A DNA stretch of 55,093 nt from Alienimonas chondri (GTDB taxonomy: Bacteria > Planctomycetota > Planctomycetia > Planctomycetales > Planctomycetaceae). Shown here in pieces: positions 38,250-48,542 of this stretch. The notes beneath the pieces are model-generated. The model was not told the origin of the DNA. It ran no database searches and saw only the letters and a list, made by a program, of their open reading frames with translations. The position numbers and the translations under genes were made by a program. Positions within the stretch are counted from its first letter, which is position 1, and every line of letters starts with the position of its first letter. The DNA is taken from the NCBI RefSeq assembly GCF_013036045.1, contig NZ_WTPX01000015.1, positions 1 through 55,093 on the forward strand, written 5' to 3'.

Positions 38250-39641
38250 TTAATTCTCTTTGGACGATGGGGTGCGGGGGCGTTCTTCCGCATCGTCGGG
38301 AAGGACGCCGATCGGCCGCGAACGGGCGTTGAGTTCGTTCATGAACGAGGCCATCATGTCGCTCAGTTCCGCGACCTTGTCCGGCCGTTCGGCGGCGAGG
38401 TTCGTGGTCTCGCCGGGGTCGACGCGGAGGTCGAACAGCGATCCCGCCTCGGCCGTTCGGGCGTTGAGACCCTTCGCGGGTCCAGCCGTGCCGCCGGAGC
38501 CGCCCGGTTTCTGTCGCTTCGTCAGAAGCTTCCAGCGGCCGTGGCGGATCGCCGCGCCGGGGACGACGAACGTCTCGTGGATCGGTTGGTCGAGTTCTTC
38601 TCCGCGAAGATAGGGGAGCAGGCTGCGGCCGTCGATGACGCGGTCCTCGGGCACGCCGACCCCGGCGACCTCGCACAGCGTGGGCAGCAGGTCGATCGCG
38701 CCGGCGATCTCGTCCTTCACCGACCCGGCCGGCACGACCGCAGGCCAGCGCACGACGCAGGGGACGCGGACGCCGCCCTCGAAGTTCGTCCACTTGCCGC
38801 CCCGCAGCGGCCCGGCGCTGCCGTGCCCCGCGACGTTCAACTGCGGGCCGTTGTCCGACAGGAACACGACCAGCGTGTTCTCCCGAAGCCCCAGTTCGTC
38901 GAGCGTCTTCATCAACTCGCCGACCTGCCAGTCGATCTCCTGCACGACGTCGCCGTAGGTCCCCTGCTGCGACGTTCCCCGGAATCGCTCCATCGGCCGC
39001 CAGCGAACGTGCGGGAGCGGCGAGGCGTAGTACAGGAAGAAGGGCCGGTCTTTATTCTCCCGGATAAAATCGATCCCGGCGGCCAACAGTTTCGGGGAGT
39101 GTTCGCCGTCGGTCATGTGTTTGATCCGCTCGACGATCTGATCGTTCCGGTAAATCCCGACCGTTTTGTCGTCGTCGCAGTCCATAAATCCGTAGAACGA
39201 CTCGAACCCGTGGCGGGTCGGGTTGAACCGGTCCCACTCCCCCAGATGCCACTTGCCCACGATCCCGGTCGCGTAACCGGCCTCCTTCAGCAACTCCGCG
39301 ACGGTGATCTCGTCCGCGTGCAGCCCGGTCCGCTGGCGGCGGTAGACGACCGTATTTATTCCCAACCGCTGCGCGTGACAGCCGGTGAGGAGGGCCGCCC
39401 GGGTCGGCGAACAGCGGTTGTGGACGTAGAAGCTCGTAAATTTCATGCCCGCCGCGCACAGCGCGTCGACGTTCGGCGTGGCGATGTCCGGGGAGCCGTA
39501 GCAGCCGAGGTCCCCGTAGCCCTGGTCGTCCGTCAGAATCACCACGACGTTCGGGCGCTCCGCCGCCGGGGCGAGCGATGCGGCGATCAACAGGACGAGC
39601 GCCGACAGCGTGCGGGAAGCGGCAATTCCGTTCCTGAACAT
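38250..39641 (-). CDS. secreted sulfatase with CxPTR signature
   Basis: The 463-residue sulfatase has a signal peptide (about 1-27), [36 protein letters not shown] and late RHGRWKLL. The formylglycine signature is C77-S-P-T-R, with Thr instead of Ser at the fourth position, a known but less common variant. Its ATG shares one base with the TAA of the upstream sulfatase (TAATG at 39639-39643), so the two are translationally coupled. The N-terminal extension of the longer open frame is discarded because the family start and signal peptide begin at 39641. Confidence 0.9.
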   Translation of the reverse strand: MFRNGIAASRTLSALVLLIAASLAPAAERPNVVVILTDDQGYGDLGCYGSPDIATPNVDALCAAGMKFTSFYVHNRCSPTRAALLTGCHAQRLGINTVVYRRQRTGLHADEITVAELLKEAGYATGIVGKWHLGEWDRFNPTRHGFESFYGFMDCDDDKTVGIYRNDQIVERIKHMTDGEHSPKLLAAGIDFIRENKDRPFFLYYASPLPHVRWRPMERFRGTSQQGTYGDVVQEIDWQVGELMKTLDELGLRENTLVVFLSDNGPQLNVAGHGSAGPLRGGKWTNFEGGVRVPCVVRWPAVVPAGSVKDEIAGAIDLLPTLCEVAGVGVPEDRVIDGRSLLPYLRGEELDQPIHETFVVPGAAIRHGRWKLLTKRQKPGGSGGTAGPAKGLNARTAEAGSLFDLRVDPGETTNLAAERPDKVAELSDMMASFMNELNARSRPIGVLPDDAEERPRTPSSKEN

Positions 39642-41098
39642 TATTGCTCCGATCGCTCGTTCGAACGCCGCCCGCCCGTCCGCTTTCCGCGAGCCGAACC
39701 GGACCGCCCGGCAAACTCGTCGAGGTACGGCTCGTACTCCGGCATGTCTTTCCAGAAGGCGGTCCGAGGCGGTTGGAGCACGCGTCCCTCCGGGTAGTCG
39801 CGCCCGGCCTCGCTGGCCTCGACGCTGGTCAGCATCGCTTCCGCCTCCGCCCGCATCGCCGCCGCGCGATGCGGATCTTGTGCGGCGAGGTCCTCGGTCT
39901 CGCCCGGGTCGTTCTTGAGGTTGTAGAGGCGCCACCCGTCGGACTTTCGCGGGTTGTCGGTCAACAGTTTGTAGTCGCCGTCGATCAGGGCGGCGTCCCG
40001 TAGGAACTGGAATGGGATGCCGTGCGTCCGCTCCAGCGGGTTCCCGTCGAGCAGCGGGACGAGGCTCTCCCCGTCGACGGGGTGCGTCATCGACGCTGGG
40101 GGCAGGCTCAGGAGGTCCACGATCGTGGGGAAGATATCCATCGTGGAGGCCGGCGCGTCCGTCACCGCCGGCGCGACGCGGCCGGGCCACTCGATGATCC
40201 CCGGGACGCGGATCCCGCCTTCGAGCAGGTCGCCCTTATGTCCGCTGAGTCCGCCCATCGCGTCGGGGTCGGTCGTCAGCCCGCCGTTGTCGCTGCAGTA
40301 CCAGAGCAGCGTGTCCCGTTCGATGCCGAGGTCGCGGAGCCCCGCCCGCAACGCCCCGACGCTGCGGTCGATGCCGGCGAGTTCGCCGAGGTGCTCGGCC
40401 AGTTTCCCCTCCACGCCCTCCGGCCGGTCCCGCTCCGCGGCCCGTTGCGGGTTGTGGGGCGAGCCGTACCAGACGACGGCGAGGAACGGGGAGCCGTCGG
40501 CCGTCTGCCGCGTCATGAACTCCAGCGCCTCGCGGATCAGCACGTTCGACGAGTCGCCCTCGAAGGCTTCGAACGTCCCCTCGCGGCCGAGCAGCGGGTC
40601 GAGGTCGATATAATTCGTCGCCGACAGCCACTCGTCGAACCCGTACCGGCCCGGATGGTTGGGATCGTCCGCGAGCACCGGCACGCCGGCGCCGCGGACG
40701 CCGTTGAGGTGCCACTTGCCGAAGTGCGCGGTCGTATAGCCGGCGTCTTGAAGCGCCCGCGGGAGCGTCTTCTCCTGCAACACGAGGTTGCGGCCGTGCG
40801 TGGGGACGCCGGAACGATTCGGCGTCCGCCCGGTCAGGACGGAGGCGCGGGTCGGAGAACAGACCGGCCCCGCCGCGTAGAAGCGGTCGAACCGCAGGCC
40901 GGCGGCGGCCATCGCATCGAGGTGGGGCGTCTTCAGCCGCGGGTGCCCCCGGTAGCCGACCTGGCCCCACCCCTGATCGTCCGCCATCAGCAGCACGACG
41001 TTCGGCCGCGGCGGGGCGGCCCGCAGGTCGCCGGGCGTGACGCCGAGAATTAAGAGGACCGGTAGGACCGCGACGCGGATCGGTGTGATCGTCTTCAA
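39641..41098 (-). CDS. secreted sulfatase with CxPTR signature
   Basis: The 485-residue protein, counted from TTG 41098, has a GGAG ribosome-binding site 9 nt before that codon and a clean signal peptide right after it (MKTITPIRVAVLPVLLILG). A GTG at 41167 would add 23 residues and shows no such site. Motifs are NVVLLMADDQGWGQVGYRG, signature C80-S-P-T-R, HFGKWHLNG and YCSDNGG. Late features are DGDYKLL and LYNLKNDPGE.EDLA. It is the first gene of the minus-strand run sulfatase-sulfatase-oxidoreductase-DUF1080/sulfatase-DUF6807. Substrate unknown. Confidence 0.87.
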   Translation of the reverse strand: MKTITPIRVAVLPVLLILGVTPGDLRAAPPRPNVVLLMADDQGWGQVGYRGHPRLKTPHLDAMAAAGLRFDRFYAAGPVCSPTRASVLTGRTPNRSGVPTHGRNLVLQEKTLPRALQDAGYTTAHFGKWHLNGVRGAGVPVLADDPNHPGRYGFDEWLSATNYIDLDPLLGREGTFEAFEGDSSNVLIREALEFMTRQTADGSPFLAVVWYGSPHNPQRAAERDRPEGVEGKLAEHLGELAGIDRSVGALRAGLRDLGIERDTLLWYCSDNGGLTTDPDAMGGLSGHKGDLLEGGIRVPGIIEWPGRVAPAVTDAPASTMDIFPTIVDLLSLPPASMTHPVDGESLVPLLDGNPLERTHGIPFQFLRDAALIDGDYKLLTDNPRKSDGWRLYNLKNDPGETEDLAAQDPHRAAAMRAEAEAMLTSVEASEAGRDYPEGRVLQPPRTAFWKDMPEYEPYLDEFAGRSGSARGKRTGGRRSNERSEQ

Positions 41099-41953
41099 CG
41101 GTCGATGCTCCGGAAGCCCGTGCGAAGGGAGAGATCCAGCGACGCTAACGTGATCGGCCGGCGTCACGCCACCGTTTCAGCGGGGAACGCAGCCGTTTCG
41201 TCGCCGTACAGGCGAATGCCCGCCCGCTCTCGCCGCGGACTTTCTGGTACGGCGCATAAAAACAATGACCGCATACGGGAAGGTATAAGGGTTGGAAGGT
41301 TCGTCGTGTCGTTCGAGCCAATCGATCGCCTCGGCGGTGAACGCGTCCGGCGCTGCCGCAAAGCCGCTGGGTACGGGCGCGCCACGACGTTCGGCAGTGC
41401 GCCGCGTCGACGACGGCGGCGATCGCGGCGGCCTGAAAGAGGGGGAAGGACTCGGCGGCGTTCATTGCGGGAAGCTGAAGCAGAGGGCCGCGGCGGTGAC
41501 CGACGTGGCCGCCCCAGCGGGAGGAGGCGGTTTTCAGCGAGCAGGCGGAGGGCGCCGCCGTGATCGCTCCGCCTCGTTCTCACCCACACCCTCTCTGAAA
41601 AGCCGTCCGCTCGTCGAGACTTGGGGGACGCTCCGTCTCATCGGCGCCCTCGCTTTCACTTCGAATACTCTTGAGATGGAAATCGACCTCATCGGAACGC
41701 GGCATTCCGTGCCGATCGCCGCCGTCGCGGGGACTCGAACCGGTCGTGCTCCCGGCGGGACGGCGACGTTGAATCTCTCGAAGGGTTTCCCGGCGTCTCC
41801 CGGTCGAAACGGGGATGCGCCGAGAGGTCCGACATTCGCCGCGACCGTCGTCGGACGGCGGCTTGCGGGCCTGCAACTTCCGCGATTCGTCTTGTCCCAA
41901 GGCGATGCGTGGCCTAGTCTCAGGATCGTCGCCCCTCTCCGTCGCCGTGGCTG
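41099..41953. other. gene-poor stretch between sulfatase island and efflux operon
   Basis: No convincing intact gene is visible. Several open frames exist on both strands, but they are Arg-rich or lack family-like features. One minus-strand frame (about 41215-41395) reads protein-like (DAFTAEAIDWLERHDEPSN, PYTFPYAVIVFM) without recognisable start or family, and may be a gene remnant. The promoters of the divergent flanking operons should lie here, but no clear elements stand out. Confidence 0.4.
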
Positions 41954-42373
41954 ATGTTCCGATCGCTCGTCACCGCTGCCACGCTGCTGGCGCTGACGAT
42001 CTGCCCGTTTCGGTGCGCCGCGAGCGGGTGTTCGGTCTCCCGTGACGAGGCGAACGCGGAAGCCGTCCACTGCCGCTGCTGTCCCCAAGCGGACAGCGAC
42101 GACTCGACCCGCGACGCCCCGACAAAGGACGACGAGTCGCCGTCGCCGAGCCACGGCGGTTGTCAGTGTCAGGGTATTTGCAGCGGAGCCGTCCTGCCGG
42201 ACGCCGTCGAAGTCCCCACGACCCTGAGTTTGGCCGTGCTGTTGGACGCCCCGGCAGAACGACTGTCCTCCGCGACGACGATCGACCACGTGCCGGCGTT
42301 CGCCGGCGATGCGGGACCGCGCAGGTCCGGCGGTCTCCGTCTGTGCATCTTGCTGTCCACGCTGCTGACGTAG
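41954..42373 (+). CDS. small Cys-rich secreted protein
   Basis: The 139-residue protein has a signal-peptide-like start (MFRSLVTAATLLALTICPF) and many cysteines in the first 80 residues: CPFRCAASGC, HCRCC and GGCQCQGIC. His/Cys-rich short secreted proteins of this sort are found beside metal-handling genes, and the next gene encodes a heavy-metal-associated domain. Metal binding is an inference from composition and context. It is the first gene of the plus-strand efflux operon. Confidence 0.6.
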   Translation: MFRSLVTAATLLALTICPFRCAASGCSVSRDEANAEAVHCRCCPQADSDDSTRDAPTKDDESPSPSHGGCQCQGICSGAVLPDAVEVPTTLSLAVLLDAPAERLSSATTIDHVPAFAGDAGPRRSGGLRLCILLSTLLT

Positions 42374-42609
42374 CGTTTCCCGGGGTCGTGCGATCCGCCT
42401 GTCCAAAGGCGTGATCCCCCCGAGTTCTCCCTTCCGTCGCCCCTTCGGCGGATGGTTCGCCCCGGCCGTCCGTCCTCGGATCGACCGATCTCCCGGGCGG
42501 CCAGTCTCGTGCCTTCGGCCCCCGCTGCAGCTCCGTTCGAGCGAGATCCCTCCCCGGCGCCGCGTGATGCGGCCCGCCCCTGTTTCCCCCTCCTAAAAAG
42601 AGCTCCACG

Positions 42610-42981
42610 ATGCGTTTCGCCCGAATCATGACCCTCGGCGCCGCCCTCCGCGGCTTCGCCCTGTTGACCGCCGTCGCTTTGGTCGCCGGCCCGGCCGTCG
42701 GCGTGACGGAAGCGGCGGACAAGCCGGCGAGCGAGGCGACGACGATGCTCGTCGGCGAAATGTGCGGCGGCTGCGTGAAGCGGATCGAAGCGACGCTCAC
42801 GCCGATGGACGGCATCGCGAAGGTCTCCTGCGACATCCCAGGCAAGAGCGTGACGGTCTGGCCGAGATCCTCGACGAAGCTCTCCCCCAAGGCGCTGTGG
42901 GAGGCGATGGGTTCGATCGGCAAAACCCCGAAACGGCTGTCCGGCCCGAGCGGAACGTTCACGGAGAAGCCCAAGTCCTGA
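42610..42981 (+). CDS. exported heavy-metal-associated (HMA) domain protein
   Basis: The 123-residue protein has a signal peptide (about 1-36) and one HMA domain with the metal-binding M-x-C-x-x-C motif: GEMCGGCVKRIEATL (C52, C55). HMA domains bind Cu(I), Zn or Hg; an exported single-domain form would capture or relay metal outside the cytoplasm. It sits between the Cys-rich protein and the FtsX-like permease, pointing to a metal link for the operon. Confidence 0.82.
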   Translation: MRFARIMTLGAALRGFALLTAVALVAGPAVGVTEAADKPASEATTMLVGEMCGGCVKRIEATLTPMDGIAKVSCDIPGKSVTVWPRSSTKLSPKALWEAMGSIGKTPKRLSGPSGTFTEKPKS

Positions 42982-43076
42982 CGGCCTAGCAACCTGAAGC
43001 CGTTCGCCGCCGGAACGAGCCGCGACGGCTCCGCTCTGCGTCTCCCCCAGTTTCGCCCCGACTCACCCGACACGCC

Positions 43077-44237
43077 TTGAACCTCCGCCTGCTCCCGTGG
43101 GACTACGGCATCCGCAATCTGGCCCGACGGCCGATGCGGAGCCTGCTGACGCTGGTCGCTTTGGCGACGGTGGTGCTGCTGATGTTGGTGGTCGTCGGGT
43201 TCATCCGCGGCTTGGAAAACTCCCTCGCCGTCAGCGGCGATCCCGACGTCGTGCTCGTCTATTCGCTGGGGGCGGAGGAGAACATTGAGAACTCCGCGGT
43301 GCCGGCCCGCACCGCCGGCGTCGTCGAGGCGAGTCTCAGCGGCATCCGGCAGCGGTCCGGCGCCGCCTACGTCTCGCCGGAGCTCTATTTCGGCACGCGG
43401 GTCGGCGGGGCGGATACGGCGTCGCTGGGGCTGGTCCGCGGGGTGACGCCTGCCGCCTCGCTCGTGCGTCGGGCGGTGCGGATCACCTCCGGCCATTGGC
43501 CGGGGCCGGGCGAGGTGCTCGCCGGGCGATTGGCCCACGCCAAACTGGGCGTGCCCGCCGAGTCGTTGACGCCCGGATCGACGGTGACGTTCGAGAACCG
43601 CGACTGGACGGTCAGCGGCACGTTCGCGGCCGGCGGGGCGGCGTTCGAGTCGGAACTCTGGTGCCGGCTGCCGGACCTGCAATCCGCCCTCAAACGACAG
43701 GACATCGGGCTGGTCGCCCTCACCCTCTCCCCCGACGGGTCCGCCGCGGAACTCGATTTGTTCGCCAAGCAGCGGAAGGATCTGGAGATCACCGCCACGC
43801 CGGAGACCGCCTACTACGGAGCGATGCAGACGCACTACAAGCCGGTGCGGATTCTCGCTTGGGCCGTCGTGGCGCTGGTCGCCGGCGCCGGGGCCTTCGC
43901 CGGGCTGAACATGATGTACGGGGCGGTCGCCGGGCGGACGCGGGAGATCGCGGCGCTGCGGGCGATCGGCTTCCGCCGACGGGCGGTGCTGCTGAGTTTA
44001 ATTCAAGAGGGGCTGGTGCTGGCCGCCGCCGCGTCATTGCTGGCGGGGACGGCAGCGTTGCTGCTGGTCAACGGGCTGTCGGTCCGGTTCACGATGGGCG
44101 CGTTCGCCCTGCGGGTGGACGGGGCGACGCTGCTGATCGGCTGCGGCGTCGGCTTGCTGCTGGGCGCCGCCGGCGCCGTCCCGCCGGCTCTCAAAGCGCT
44201 GCGACGCCCGATTGCTGAGAGCCTCAAAGCGATTTAA
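43077..44237 (+). CDS. FtsX/MacB-like ABC permease
   Basis: The 386-residue permease has helix 1 at about 20-45 ([20 protein letters not shown]), a large periplasmic MacB-type domain (about 50-250), then three helices (about 258-282, 305-330, 345-370). The cytoplasmic loop after helix 2 reads [18 protein letters not shown], the typical coupling segment of FtsX-like permeases. TTG 43077 is the most likely start, immediately before the MacB-type N-terminus ([14 protein letters not shown]). It is paired with the second permease at 47387 and the ATPase at 46602. Confidence 0.88.
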   Translation: MNLRLLPWDYGIRNLARRPMRSLLTLVALATVVLLMLVVVGFIRGLENSLAVSGDPDVVLVYSLGAEENIENSAVPARTAGVVEASLSGIRQRSGAAYVSPELYFGTRVGGADTASLGLVRGVTPAASLVRRAVRITSGHWPGPGEVLAGRLAHAKLGVPAESLTPGSTVTFENRDWTVSGTFAAGGAAFESELWCRLPDLQSALKRQDIGLVALTLSPDGSAAELDLFAKQRKDLEITATPETAYYGAMQTHYKPVRILAWAVVALVAGAGAFAGLNMMYGAVAGRTREIAALRAIGFRRRAVLLSLIQEGLVLAAAASLLAGTAALLLVNGLSVRFTMGAFALRVDGATLLIGCGVGLLLGAAGAVPPALKALRRPIAESLKAI

Positions 44238-44338
44238 CCCCCAAGCAATTTGAACCTTCCCGGATCGGCCCGGAGGCCGGTTCGTTTTCCCGCCGCAAAG
44301 AGCGGCGTCACTTCAAGACTCCTCCAGGAGAAGACCCC

Positions 44339-44902
44339 ATGTTGCTCAACACCCTGCGTTTCCCTCCCCTGCGTGCTGCAAAGACCGCCGCCGCAGCCCT
44401 CGCCGTCAGCGTGGCCGCGGTCGGCTGCGGCGCCCCGGACGGCGATTCCAGCGGCGATCTGACGACCTCCGTCGACGCTCCGACCGCCGTCAATGCGGCC
44501 TACCTCGCCCCGACCGAACCGGAGGGCGCACAGGGCGTCGGCGCCGTGAAGGAATCCGCCGCGGACGGCGACGAGGTGACGGTCGTGGGCTTGATCGGCG
44601 GGGACTCGGCTCCTTTCGTGGATGGGCTCGCCGCCTTCACCATCGTCGATCCGTCCGTGCCCTACTGCGCGGCGGACGAAGGCTGTCCGACGCCTTGGGA
44701 CTACTGCTGCCAGCAGGACAAAGTCCCGGCGAACTCCGCGACCATCAAGCTGGTCGACGGCGACGGAAAGCTCGTCGCGGAGGGCGCCCGCGGCCTATTG
44801 GGCGTCGAGGAACTGGCCGAGGTCGTCGTTCACGGGACGGCGGAACGGGACGACGCCGGCAACCTGACCGTGCTGGCCCAGAAAGTCTTCGTGCGGAACT
44901 GA
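44339..44902 (+). CDS. putative lipoprotein with conserved Cys cluster
   Basis: The 187-residue protein has a signal and lipobox-like AVGC (C30). A folded part follows (about 75-185) with GDEVTVVGLIGG and a Cys cluster C110, C116, C123, C124 (PYCAADEGCPTPWDYCC). The beta-rich pattern resembles an OB-type fold, but I cannot assign a family. An AGGAG site lies 8 nt before the ATG. In this operon it may bind metal or stabilise the transporter; that is inference. Confidence 0.65.
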   Translation: MLLNTLRFPPLRAAKTAAAALAVSVAAVGCGAPDGDSSGDLTTSVDAPTAVNAAYLAPTEPEGAQGVGAVKESAADGDEVTVVGLIGGDSAPFVDGLAAFTIVDPSVPYCAADEGCPTPWDYCCQQDKVPANSATIKLVDGDGKLVAEGARGLLGVEELAEVVVHGTAERDDAGNLTVLAQKVFVRN

Positions 44903-44969
44903 CTCCGAGGGCGTTCGCCCGGGCGGGGCGACTTCATTCCCCCGCCCTCCTTCTTCCAAAAGTCTCCTC

Positions 44970-46547
44970 ATGCCCGCCGACACCGCCGACCCGCCCGCAG
45001 AAACGCGGCTGGACCTCAGCCGTCTCGCCTTCGATCGCACCGCGACCGCTGCCGCGGCAAAGCCGAAGCGGCGGCAAAGCCGTGGTCGGCTGCTGGCTCG
45101 CGTGCTGGCGCCGGCGGTGATTCTCGGCGGATTCCTGGCGATGACCGGCTGGGCCGCCCGCGACCTGTGGCGCTCCGCCAAACCGGTGACGGTCGTTCCG
45201 GTGGTCGTGCGGCAGGCGGAGGTTCGCCGGGCCGGCACGCCGCTGTTTCAAGCGGCCGGCTGGGTCGAACCGCGGCCCACGCCCACCTACGTCTCCGCCC
45301 TGGCCAGCGGGGTCGTGAACGAACTGCTGGTCGTCGCTGGGCAGGAGGTGACGGCCGGCGAGGTCGTCGCCCGCCTGAACGACGTCGACGCCGCTCTGGC
45401 CCTGCGACGGGCCGAAGCGGACCTCCAACTGGCCGAGGCCGACGTGGCCGCGGCGGAAGCGGAACTGGCTGCGGCGACGCAGTTGTACGAGACCCCGCTC
45501 GCCCGCCGGGCGGCCTTGGCCGCCGCCGACGCCGCGTTGGCGAAGGTCGAAGCGGAAGGCGACGCCCTCCCCGCCCGCATCGCCGCCGCGGAGGCACGGT
45601 TGAAGTTCGCCCAGCAGAACCGCGAAGGACGCCGGGCCGCCCGCGGGGCGGTGTCCGATCGGTTGGTTCAACAGGCCGAAAGCGATGCCGACGGGGCCGC
45701 GGCGGAACTCGCGGAGCTGCACAGCCTGCGAGATTCCCTTCCCAAGCAGGCCGCCGCCCTCCGCCGTCAGCGGGATGCGGTCGCCGAACAGACGGAGCTG
45801 CGGATCGAGGAAGCGAACCGGGTCGCCGCCGCTTCCGCCCAGGTCCGGGCCGCCGAGGCCCGCCGCCGGCAGGCGGAGGTCGCGGTGGAAGGGGCCGAGC
45901 TGCGGCAAGACCGCATGACGCTGCGATCCCCGACCGACGGCCGCGTGCTCGCCCTGCTCGCTCCGCCGGGGGCGTTCGTCACCGGGCAGGAGACGCAGTC
46001 GAACCCGGAGGGATCCGCGGTCGTCAGCCTGTACGACCCGGCGATGCTCCAGGTGCGGGCCGACGTGCGGCTCGAAGACGTCCCCCGCGTGATGCGCGGG
46101 CAACCGGTTGTGATCGAAACGGCCGCCTCCGCCGAACCGATCTCCGGCACCGTACTGGACGCGACCGCCTCGGCGAGCGTGCAGAAAAACACGCTGGAAG
46201 TGAAGGTCGCCCTCGAATCCCCGCCAGCGGCGGTGCGGCCGGAGATGCTCGTCAAAGCCACCTTCCTCGCCCCGCCGACCGCCGACGAAGCAGCGGGCGA
46301 AGGGAAGCGGGAGCGGCTACTCGTCCCCCGGCGATTGGTCGAGCGGGAAGGCGAGAGCCGGTCGGTCTGGATCGCCGCGGCCGACGGCACCGCCCGCCGG
46401 CAGCCGGTGACCCTCGGCGACGCCGGGACCGAGGATCTGGTCGAGGTCGCCGACGGCCTGCAGCCGACCGACAAGCTGCTCTCCGGCGGTCGGGAGGGCT
46501 TGGGCGACGGCGACCGAATCGAGATCACCGGCGAGGACGCCGGCTGA
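44970..46547 (+). CDS. HlyD/MacA-like membrane fusion (periplasmic adaptor) protein
   Basis: The 525-residue adaptor has a cytoplasmic lead (about 1-45), one membrane helix (about 46-65) and a lipoyl-like beta part (SALASGVVNELLVVAGQEVTAGEVVARLN). A long Ala/Glu/Arg coiled coil (about 135-315) follows, then the second lipoyl half (TLRSPTDGRVLALL.PPGAFV) and barrel/MP domains. It would link the ABC permeases to an outer partner. No outer-membrane factor gene is present in the window. It is followed by the ATPase after 54 nt. Confidence 0.88.
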   Translation: MPADTADPPAETRLDLSRLAFDRTATAAAAKPKRRQSRGRLLARVLAPAVILGGFLAMTGWAARDLWRSAKPVTVVPVVVRQAEVRRAGTPLFQAAGWVEPRPTPTYVSALASGVVNELLVVAGQEVTAGEVVARLNDVDAALALRRAEADLQLAEADVAAAEAELAAATQLYETPLARRAALAAADAALAKVEAEGDALPARIAAAEARLKFAQQNREGRRAARGAVSDRLVQQAESDADGAAAELAELHSLRDSLPKQAAALRRQRDAVAEQTELRIEEANRVAAASAQVRAAEARRRQAEVAVEGAELRQDRMTLRSPTDGRVLALLAPPGAFVTGQETQSNPEGSAVVSLYDPAMLQVRADVRLEDVPRVMRGQPVVIETAASAEPISGTVLDATASASVQKNTLEVKVALESPPAAVRPEMLVKATFLAPPTADEAAGEGKRERLLVPRRLVEREGESRSVWIAAADGTARRQPVTLGDAGTEDLVEVADGLQPTDKLLSGGREGLGDGDRIEITGEDAG

Positions 46548-46601
46548 TCGCCGTGCTACTGCTCGTCTCTCAACTCTGATCCTTCAACTCTCCACGCTCC
46601 C

Positions 46602-47327
46602 ATGGCCCTCGTCGAAGTCCGCGGACTGAAAAAAGCCTTTAAGAAGGGCGGCGAGACCGTCACCCCGCTGGACGGGGTCGATCTCGATATTTATGAGGGC
46701 GATTCTGTGTCGATGATGGGACCGAGCGGCACCGGCAAAAGCACGCTGCTGAACGCCGTCGCCGGCATCGACCCGCCGGACGCCGGCACGATCACCGTGG
46801 CCGGCACGGAGATCACCTCCATGTCCCGCACGAAGCTCGCCGATTGGCGGGCGGAGCATCTCGGGTACATCTTCCAGACGCACAACCTCGTGCCGGTGCT
46901 GACCGCCTACGAGAACGTCGAACTGCCTACGCTGCTAGCGTCGCTTTCCCGCTCCGAGCGTCGGGAGCGGGTGGAACTGGCGTTGGAAGCCGTCGGCCTG
47001 ACCGACCGGGCGGATCACCTGCCGCGGCAGATGTCCGGCGGTCAGGAGCAGCGGGTCGGCATCGCCCGGGCCATCGTGATGAACCCCACGCTGGTCGTCG
47101 CCGACGAACCGACCGGCAGCCTCGACGCCGCCACCAGCGCCCAGATTCAAGACCTGCTCGTTCGTCTGAACGAGGAATTAGGAATGACGCTGCTGATGGT
47201 CACGCACGATTCCGAGGTCGCCCAACTCGCCGGCCGCCGGCTGCAACTGGACGGCGGACAGCTAATTGAATTGAACGAGCCGCACGCCGCGATGCCCTCG
47301 CCGACAAGCGGCGTACTGGCCGCGTGA
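46602..47327 (+). CDS. ABC transporter ATPase, LolD/MacB type
   Basis: The 241-residue ATPase has Walker [10 protein letters not shown] (40-48), Q-loop [20 protein letters not shown], signature [14 protein letters not shown] (Glu where most have Gln), Walker [12 protein letters not shown] and switch His in MVTHD. The family powers mechanotransmission by FtsX-like permeases. It lies between the adaptor gene and the second permease gene. Confidence 0.93.
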   Translation: MALVEVRGLKKAFKKGGETVTPLDGVDLDIYEGDSVSMMGPSGTGKSTLLNAVAGIDPPDAGTITVAGTEITSMSRTKLADWRAEHLGYIFQTHNLVPVLTAYENVELPTLLASLSRSERRERVELALEAVGLTDRADHLPRQMSGGQEQRVGIARAIVMNPTLVVADEPTGSLDAATSAQIQDLLVRLNEELGMTLLMVTHDSEVAQLAGRRLQLDGGQLIELNEPHAAMPSPTSGVLAA

Positions 47328-47386
47328 TCCGACGAGCGCGCCGCCGACCGGCGACGGCGAACCGAGTTCCTCTTAGAGAAGCCGCT

Positions 47387-48529
47387 ATGTTCAAATTCCT
47401 CCCCTACGTCTTCAAAGGCCTGTGGCGGCACGGGATGCGCACGTTCCTGACGGCCGGCGGGGCCGCGGTGGCGTTGTTCGTGTTCTGCTTCGTCGCCTCC
47501 GTGCAGGAGGGGTTGAACCGTCTGACCGACGGCGGGGACGCGGACCGCACGCTGATCGTCTTTCAGGAAAATCGATTCTGCCCCACCAGCAGCCGATTGC
47601 CGGAGGACTACGCCCGCACGATCCGCGAGGTCCCCGGCGTCCGCGACGTGATGCCCGTGCAGGTCTGGACGAATAATTGCCGGGCGAGCCTCGATATCGT
47701 CGTCTTTAACGGGGCGGATCCGCAGCAATTACGAGAGAACCGCGGGCTGACGCTGACCTCCGGCGACTGGTCCGCGTTCGAGAATCGCCGTGACGCCGCG
47801 GTCGTGGGAGCCAGCCTCGCCAGGCGGCGGGGACTGTCGGCGGGGGACACGTTTTCGATTGGGGACCTCAGCGTGCAGGTCGCCGGGGTCTTTACTTCGC
47901 CGGTCGCCGCGGAGGAGAACGTGGCGTTCACCAGCCTGGAATTCCTTCAATATACCCGCGGTCTCGACTCCGCCGGCTTGGTGACGATGCACGAGGCGTA
48001 TCTCACCCCCGAGGCCGACCCGGACACGGTGGCCCGCGGGATCGACGACGCATTGCGAGCCGGCCCCGTGGCGACGACCACCCGCCGCAAGGGCGCCTTT
48101 CAGGCCAGCACGCTGTCGGACTTGGTGGACCTGATCGGCTTCGCCCATTGGCTGGGGTTCGCCTGCGTGGGGTTGGTGCTAGCGCTGGTCGCGACCACCA
48201 CCGTGATGGCCGTGCAGGACCGGGTGAAGGAGCACGCCGTGCTGCAAACGCTCGGCGTGCGGCCGGGTCGAGTGTTCGGGCTGGTGGTCTGCGAGAGCCT
48301 GCTGATCTGCCTGATCGGCGGCGTGATCGGCACGGCAGCGGCGACGGCCGTGCTGGCGTTCGGCGGGTTGGCCGTCGGGGCGGAGGGCGTGACGATCGCG
48401 TTTCGACCGTCGCTCTCGCTGGCGGCGACGGCGGCGGGGGTCTCCGCGGGCGTCGGCCTGTTCGCCGGCGTGATCCCCGCCTGGCACGCCGCACGAACGA
48501 ACATCGTCGCAGCCTTGAACGCAGCTTGA
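47387..48529 (+). CDS. FtsX/MacB-like ABC permease (second)
   Basis: The 380-residue permease starts [20 protein letters not shown]. Helix 1 is at about 20-40, then a periplasmic domain to about 250, then three helices with the coupling segment [20 protein letters not shown] between helices 2 and 3. The upstream in-frame start at 47324 would overlap the ATPase stop and give a basic lead not seen in the family, so ATG 47387 is used. It is the last gene of the operon and ends 13 nt from the convergent sulfatase. Confidence 0.88.
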   Translation: MFKFLPYVFKGLWRHGMRTFLTAGGAAVALFVFCFVASVQEGLNRLTDGGDADRTLIVFQENRFCPTSSRLPEDYARTIREVPGVRDVMPVQVWTNNCRASLDIVVFNGADPQQLRENRGLTLTSGDWSAFENRRDAAVVGASLARRRGLSAGDTFSIGDLSVQVAGVFTSPVAAEENVAFTSLEFLQYTRGLDSAGLVTMHEAYLTPEADPDTVARGIDDALRAGPVATTTRRKGAFQASTLSDLVDLIGFAHWLGFACVGLVLALVATTTVMAVQDRVKEHAVLQTLGVRPGRVFGLVVCESLLICLIGGVIGTAAATAVLAFGGLAVGAEGVTIAFRPSLSLAATAAGVSAGVGLFAGVIPAWHAARTNIVAALNAA

Positions 48530-48542
48530 AGCCGCGGTCGCC

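Noticed and set aside
41727-41746. Possible tRNA T-arm on the minus strand (GGTTCGAGTCC)
   Set aside because: The stem does not pair properly and no anticodon or acceptor arm can be folded around it.
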